A stretch of DNA of 64,000 nt from Whitmania pigra (Eukaryota; Annelida; Clitellata; Hirudinida; Haemopidae): assembly GCA_021613335.1 (NCBI GenBank), contig JAJTWR010000055.1, positions 317,501 through 381,500 of the forward strand, written 5' to 3'. The translations under genes were made by a program, and so were the position numbers. Below, piece by piece: positions 58,945-64,000 of the stretch (position 1 is its first letter; the number at the start of each line of letters is the position of its first letter). A model generated the notes under the pieces. It did no database searches and had not been told where the DNA came from. It saw nothing but the letters and a program-made list of their open reading frames with translations.

Positions 58945-61900
58945 TCACCAAACTTTACACTTCCTGGCAGGATTCATAGGTGATCCGAGAGGGCATTTGA
59001 ATACTTCAGAAAACTCCTTTAAGTTCATAAGTGGACCATTAACCCTGTTAATTATGTGAGATATATTATGATATATTAAGTTAATATTACTTATTGCCGT
59101 TGTTATTGAAATTATAAAATTACATTTATTATATATTTTTTATGCGGGTTCTTTCATCTCCATGGGTATTAAGTTACCCTTTAACACTTAAAGTTTAAGT
59201 GATCCATACAGTGGACATGATGAGTTCCATAATAACGCTGTGAACTTTAATCAAAGTGTTGTTCAACCTGATGCAAAGCTTGTACTACAATGGTCATTAT
59301 TGAGACTTAACTAATCACCTACCTAAACCTTTCCTGAGCGTGAGTGTTGGTCATAAGATCCTTTAGAAGATATTGAGGCTTTGCTTTAGCGCAGAAAATC
59401 TGTAGTTGAAAGCAAATAAAGTTGACAGTCATTTGGTGAGCAGTATTTCAATCCTGGGTAATGAAAGCAATGCCTACCCTTCCAAAGGCAATAAAAAACA
59501 ACTGCTCAGGAGTGTAAGGGAGACCTGGAAGTTTTGGTTCCGGTCCATTCCTCTTTACCCAATTCTTGTAAGCCTGATGGCGTAACAAGTTGCATCACCT
59601 TGTCTATTGATCGTATTCTATTTACATATTAAGTACCAAAAATGATCCTTTGATTCCGCCGTCATCTGCAATATTTTCTTTAAGAGTAAGCAACCCATCC
59701 GTCTGCAGGAATTAGAAGAAAATATTTCTCAAATCGTTAACTACCAATGAAACTGTACATCAATTACATGTACAATTTAACTGCACATTCAACTCACTTT
59801 AAATTGTATTTCATTTACCCTGAATCTGCCATACTGCCTAACCAAACATTGGCTGGCATGGGCAAATCTATCTAGATCTTCCTTCTTCCACCAGGAAATA
59901 AGGTTGCCAAATCTATCGGTCGTACCACCTGCATGTTCACGATTGGACGAAGAATATTTATTTTCCTTTTTTAATCTCAGGTCAAAGCAGGCTACCTTTT
60001 TTGTCGAAGGCATGAGATAATTCATGACCGATCACATGGCCAACCCCCCCAAAGTTGAGGTACCTTTGCAAAAGTAACAAAGCTATAAAGATTTTTACTT
60101 TAATTTAATTTTGGTTTAATTTTAATCTTGATTTCAATTTCAAATTAAATTGTAAGTTTTGACTTGCATCGGACTGGTTTCAGAAAAGAAAGGCCATTGC
60201 AACATGCCGGCAGGAATTTCTGAATATTCCATGTAATCACTCCACTCAAATTTTATCAGACGTCATAAAAAAATATTTAAAAAAAACAAATTACCGATGG
60301 AATGGGTAAAGTAGTTGTAATAAGCATTGATCTTTGCAACAGAGCCAATGCTAGCAAAAAACACAATTATTTATTATTAAATAATTCTCTAGTAACAAAG
60401 AAATAAATTATTTCAACATTATGATAATAGCAGAAACAATTTTTAATCAATTCAAGAAAAGCTTTTTTCAAAGTCCCATCAGTTATTAAATGATACAAGC
60501 AATTTTTATCAAAGAAAATTTTTAAAATTTGTCGGCAATTTTGAGAAAATATAGAAAAAGTTGAGAATCTGTAATAGTTAAACAAAAATTCTTCACTAAT
60601 AAAATCATTAGAATTCTCCTGACGTACTCATCGTTGATTACAGAAATCATTGGCGCTGCCAAAGAAACTCTTGCAGCCAACGTCCGTGAAAAGAAAAGAT
60701 ATTCCAGAAAGTTATTAAGTTCAACAAACTCCTGTAAATGAAATTATTATTTTACATGTTTTACACGAACGATTTAAGAATTAAATTTAGTTCCAGCCTT
60801 TTTAAAGAGATCGTTGAACTTCGGATTATCGAGAAAATCTGGATAACCTATATCTTCGCGAGTGCTGAGTAGCTGAAAGTTGGCAACATTTCACCATTAC
60901 ATCATTACATAACTGAGTATTAAATAGATAACAGTGTAAATATGTTGTGTTTTTTTTTAGTTAAATAACAATTCAGATAATTCAATAAGGAGATACTTTT
61001 TCAATTGCTTTGACTTTGGTTTCACTAGTCATCCAAGTAACTTCATTTATTAAAGTTTGATAAGATTCCTTCAGATATTTGACCAATTCTAGCACCTAAT
61101 GTACAGGCGTACATTTTATCAAGCACGTAGGACTGAAGTCATAATTAAACTAATAATAATACTGAAAGAAAATTTCATGTACTTTATCCTTGGAAGATTT
61201 TGTGAAGTATTTTTTCTTGTAGGTGGCACTGTACAAGTAATCTAATTCTTCTACCAAATGTGAGCATGTCAGAGAGCGTTTAGGCAGTTCGTAAAACGTC
61301 TCCGTTGCCTGTTCGTGAATGAAAATAATTTATTTGACAAAAAGTCACAAAACCTGATGCGTAACAATTTGTCCTTTTTTTCGGACTTCTTATCGTGTCG
61401 CCCTTTGTAACTAACGAGTAAAGGTCTGAAGAATATTAAAATTGCATACTGCATATTATAATAATATATTAAACATACTGTAAAGATCATAGGATTATCA
61501 TATGATAAAAAAGATACACTGCTTATATTATAATAATGCATAAAATATATTATAAACATTATAGGATATTAAAACTATAAAAAGTTTAAAAGCATTCCAC
61601 AAGGAGTTCTAGAAACCTTACGGAACTTTGCCATTGATTGCACAAAAAGGTCCGGCAAGGCCAACATCAGTGACTTAAGAAGTTCCCACAATAAATAGTT
61701 GACTATAGTGCTAAATATAATAAATTTCTATTTTACTAAATATAACGATAATTGAATCTATTACACGATGACCAACCTTTTGGAACTTTGCTCTAAAAGT
61801 TTTGACAAATCGTAAAGGAAATTGAAATCGTAGCTTAAGAAAGTTACATTTTTCCTGGGAGCAATTTCAAGTTCAGTATACAATTGCCGGATCAATTGGT

Positions 61901-62819
61901 CAAAGCTAAAAGACTTTTCATTAACGTTATAAGCACATGTTATGCAACATCATCAATGAAGCACCAAGACAAAAAACAAAAAGTAACAAATGAGTTAAAA
62001 TGAACGAGAAACAAGTTTATTACATTATCGATAACTTCAAATTCGAGGGAATTCTAGAATTTAAATCTTTCAGCAATTTACAAAATCGCCATCGACATTG
62101 ATTTCGGATCCCTAGGCATAGCGGCCACGGACCCTTATTTCACCTAGCCCCATATTACGTCAATTTAGAAATGGAAATGCAAAATGGATGTGATTGTAAA
62201 ATTCCAATACTTTAACACCCAAGCAGACCCCAAAAATTGCCGGACCCCCGGACTTTCCCCCTGCCCCCCCCCCCCCATCTCGACGGTCCTGACCACATTC
62301 ACCAATCAAATGATGAAAATGGAATGAAAAGTAGAAAATGTTCACAGAGAAAATAACGCCAAGAAAGTAAAAGTAAATATTAAAAATTTTAAAGCATTTT
62401 TGCTACGCTCAAAATGTTTCTTAAAACCAAAATAAGAGAAAAGCGCTTAGAAAATATTAGCAATTAAAAATTAACATTAATACTTTACAGTGCTATTATT
62501 TTGAACATGTATTTCAGCAAAAACAGCAGATACATGCAGGACCGTAACTTACTTCATTGAATATTTGGACGAGCACGTGTTTAGCAATAGCTTTTAACGG
62601 CAAAAACATTTTTAAGTTTGAAGGTATTAACACCTGTCAATTTTAATTGAAATATAACTTAATTACAAATCTATTTTACATACGTAAAGATAACAGGAAT
62701 ATATAGCAATAGTAATAATAATAATAACAACGATAATGACAATGACAATGACAATGACAATGACAGTGACAATGACAATGACAATGACAATGACAATGTC
62801 AATGACAACGACAACGACG

Positions 62820-62884
<65 letters not shown>

Positions 62885-64000
62885 AATAATAATAATAATA
62901 ATAATAATATCAATAATAACAATAATAATAGATGATAATAATAACTATAATAAAATATTCTCTACATCCATAAGATAAGTTAGTCATCCATCCATAAAAA
63001 CAATACATCCTACCAACCGAGGATATATTCTTCTCAAAATCAAGCAATTCCTCAATTTTCTCATTTAGTTCGGCTTCAACTTTACCAGAAAGAAAATGAG
63101 CAACTTCGAGTATGTGTCTCCTCAAGGCTTCCCTCATTGCAGGCTTCGAGTAGGAACCCCTTGAAAGACTTGGTCTTGTCTGGACAATCTTAAGATGCAA
63201 GTTTTAAATTTTAGTTATTCTTGAACATCCTTAATGTGCCTTAATGTGTATTGTAATGTGTAATTAATGTGTATTTAAATAAAAATCCAAAATGTTTATC
63301 GAGTGCAGATGCAAACAGAGATCCATTCTAAGTGTATACCGAAATGTATTTTTTGATATTCCAGCGTTTGCTTCAAGTCTTAATGCAATTTTTATGCAAG
63401 TGACTCATTCAAACAATCGTCATTATCATACCATATAATCTGATCCATCTCTTAATGAATGTCTTTATGCATTTACGGCTTTTTACGTTTAGGGAGACAT
63501 AAAGCATCGAAACTTACAAAAATGCTTTCTTTTTGGTCGTTTTCATCATCTCTGCTCAGTGCCAGATAAAAAAATCCTTTGATTTGATAGCTCTTCAGCT
63601 TGATGAGAAGGTACGTCAAATTAACTTTATCCTCGTCGAAAGTATCATCAATCATTGGCCAGCCACCAAACTCTTGCAACAAATTCAGGATTGGCTTCGT
63701 ACTACTTTTCTCTATTGAGTCTTAGCGGGGAATTCATTTTTTAATTTTGAGTTTTCTAATTTATTAGTTTAAATAATTTAGAACAAGTAATTACCTAAAT
63801 CTAGACAGGATTTAAAGTATTTTTTGAGAAATACTTCGTAGAGTGGTGTGTCTTCATGATAAGGACCGGTTAATATTTCTGAAAGCCAAAAGTTCAGACA
63901 TGAAATACCATTTTTTAAATCATCAATTTATACGAAAATAACTTATTTCGGATACAGTCGGTCACTAAATGCTATTAAATATGCAAAAACATTTTTAAGC
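58945..64000 (-). CDS. NEP-E: divergent M13 peptidase, N-terminal exons beyond the window
   Basis: Eighteen exons are visible (last to first): 58945-59044, 59323-59399, 59478-59573, 59637-59702, 59798-59928, 59996-60063, 60168-60219, 60295-60350, 60628-60731, 60798-60872, 60997-61095, 61183-61308, 61617-61710, 61777-61913, 62553-62633, 63018-63188, 63518-63720, 63795-63878. Exon order and most lengths match NEP-A. Motifs are HELSH inside [25 protein letters not shown], a HAQERFR terminal histidine-arginine motif, CKVW at the end, and a normal NAYY where the sister genes have DAxY. The intron after 60168-60219 starts with GCAAGT. The one after 60798-60872 has no GT donor and probably uses GC (GCTGGA). 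Exon 61777-61913 has an uncertain acceptor. The first four exons (membrane anchor and N-terminal ectodomain) lie to the right of the window. Confidence 0.82.
62264..62277. repeat. Poly-C tract in NEP-E intron
   Basis: A run of about 14 C follows a C-rich stretch in intron 61914-62552 of NEP-E. It is the longest homopolymer of G/C in the window. Confidence 0.8.
62710..62955. repeat. Compound microsatellite in NEP-E intron
   Basis: Successive arrays of AAT, GACAAT (62735-62800), CAA (about 62820-62882) and AAT, all within the intron 62634-63017. Open frames across it encode only Thr-Met, poly-Thr or poly-Leu and are artefacts. Confidence 0.95.

Larger units (their letters stand above)
44916..61714. 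repeat. Segmental duplication block B
   Basis: The counterpart of 18807-37702. It holds a relic M13 exon, the CAP-like gene, NEP-D and the 3' portion of NEP-E. Insertions present only here are a hAT element (49318-50375) and a TIR element (55692-57132). Block B is the more complete version, because NEP-E continues past its right edge whereas NEP-C stops there. Confidence 0.92.

Noticed and set aside
62671..62978. Open frames of poly-Leu, poly-Thr and Thr-Met across 62671-62978
   Set aside because: They are translations of CAA, AAT and GACAAT microsatellites inside an intron of NEP-E.
1..64000. tRNA, rRNA or other structured RNA genes
   Set aside because: I looked for tRNA A/B-box patterns, rRNA cores and snRNA features and found none I could support; the tRNA-Trp match at 38065 is a retrotransposon primer site.

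Overview
This is a eukaryotic, metazoan-type window. It is strongly AT-rich, its genes are split into many short exons with GT-AG introns, and it is dense in trinucleotide microsatellites and in animal transposons (LINEs, hAT, Ty3/gypsy). Nothing in it fixes the species. An invertebrate is the safest statement, and an ecdysozoan is plausible because M13 peptidase arrays and CAP secreted proteins are common there. That last step is inference.

The core of the window is a head-to-tail, minus-strand tandem array of neprilysin-like M13 zinc metallopeptidase genes. NEP-A (9470-18462), NEP-B (20610-34366) and NEP-D (48041-58411) can each be read as 22 exons that sum to exactly 2154 coding bases (717 aa). 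All keep HEITH, ENIAD, the C-terminal H...R motif and a final CRLW. NEP-C (34897-37698) is a truncated and multiply broken pseudogene. NEP-E (58945 to beyond the right edge) is a more distant paralog with HELSH. It is open over 18 exons, and its N-terminal exons lie outside the window.

The array contains a large segmental duplication. Block A (about 18807-37702) and block B (about 44916-61714) are near-identical apart from insertions and deletions. Block B holds NEP-D plus the 3' part of NEP-E. Block A holds NEP-B plus NEP-C, which ends where the block ends, so NEP-C was born without an N-terminal half. Mobile elements distinguish the copies. Block A gained a 5'-truncated R2-type LINE and a CR1-like LINE. 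Block B gained a hAT element with an 8-bp target duplication and an unassigned TIR element with a 4-bp target duplication. An older hAT element is present in both. Block B also carries a three-exon CAP/SCP-like secreted protein gene that is missing from block A.

Between the blocks sits a young, structurally complete Ty3/gypsy element (37909-42145). It has 155-bp LTRs that differ at one base, a tRNA-Trp-type primer binding site and a CHCC gag knuckle, as in the CsRn1/Kabuki group. The rest of the spacer holds LINE debris and unassigned sequence.

The left 9.4 kb is mostly non-genic, with GATG/ATC/AAT/TTA microsatellites and three minisatellites. It also holds one GC-rich plus-strand ORF (7171-7563) with motifs resembling protein phosphatase 1 regulators. 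All gene models were built by reading splice sites and the M13 family pattern by eye, without alignment or transcript data.
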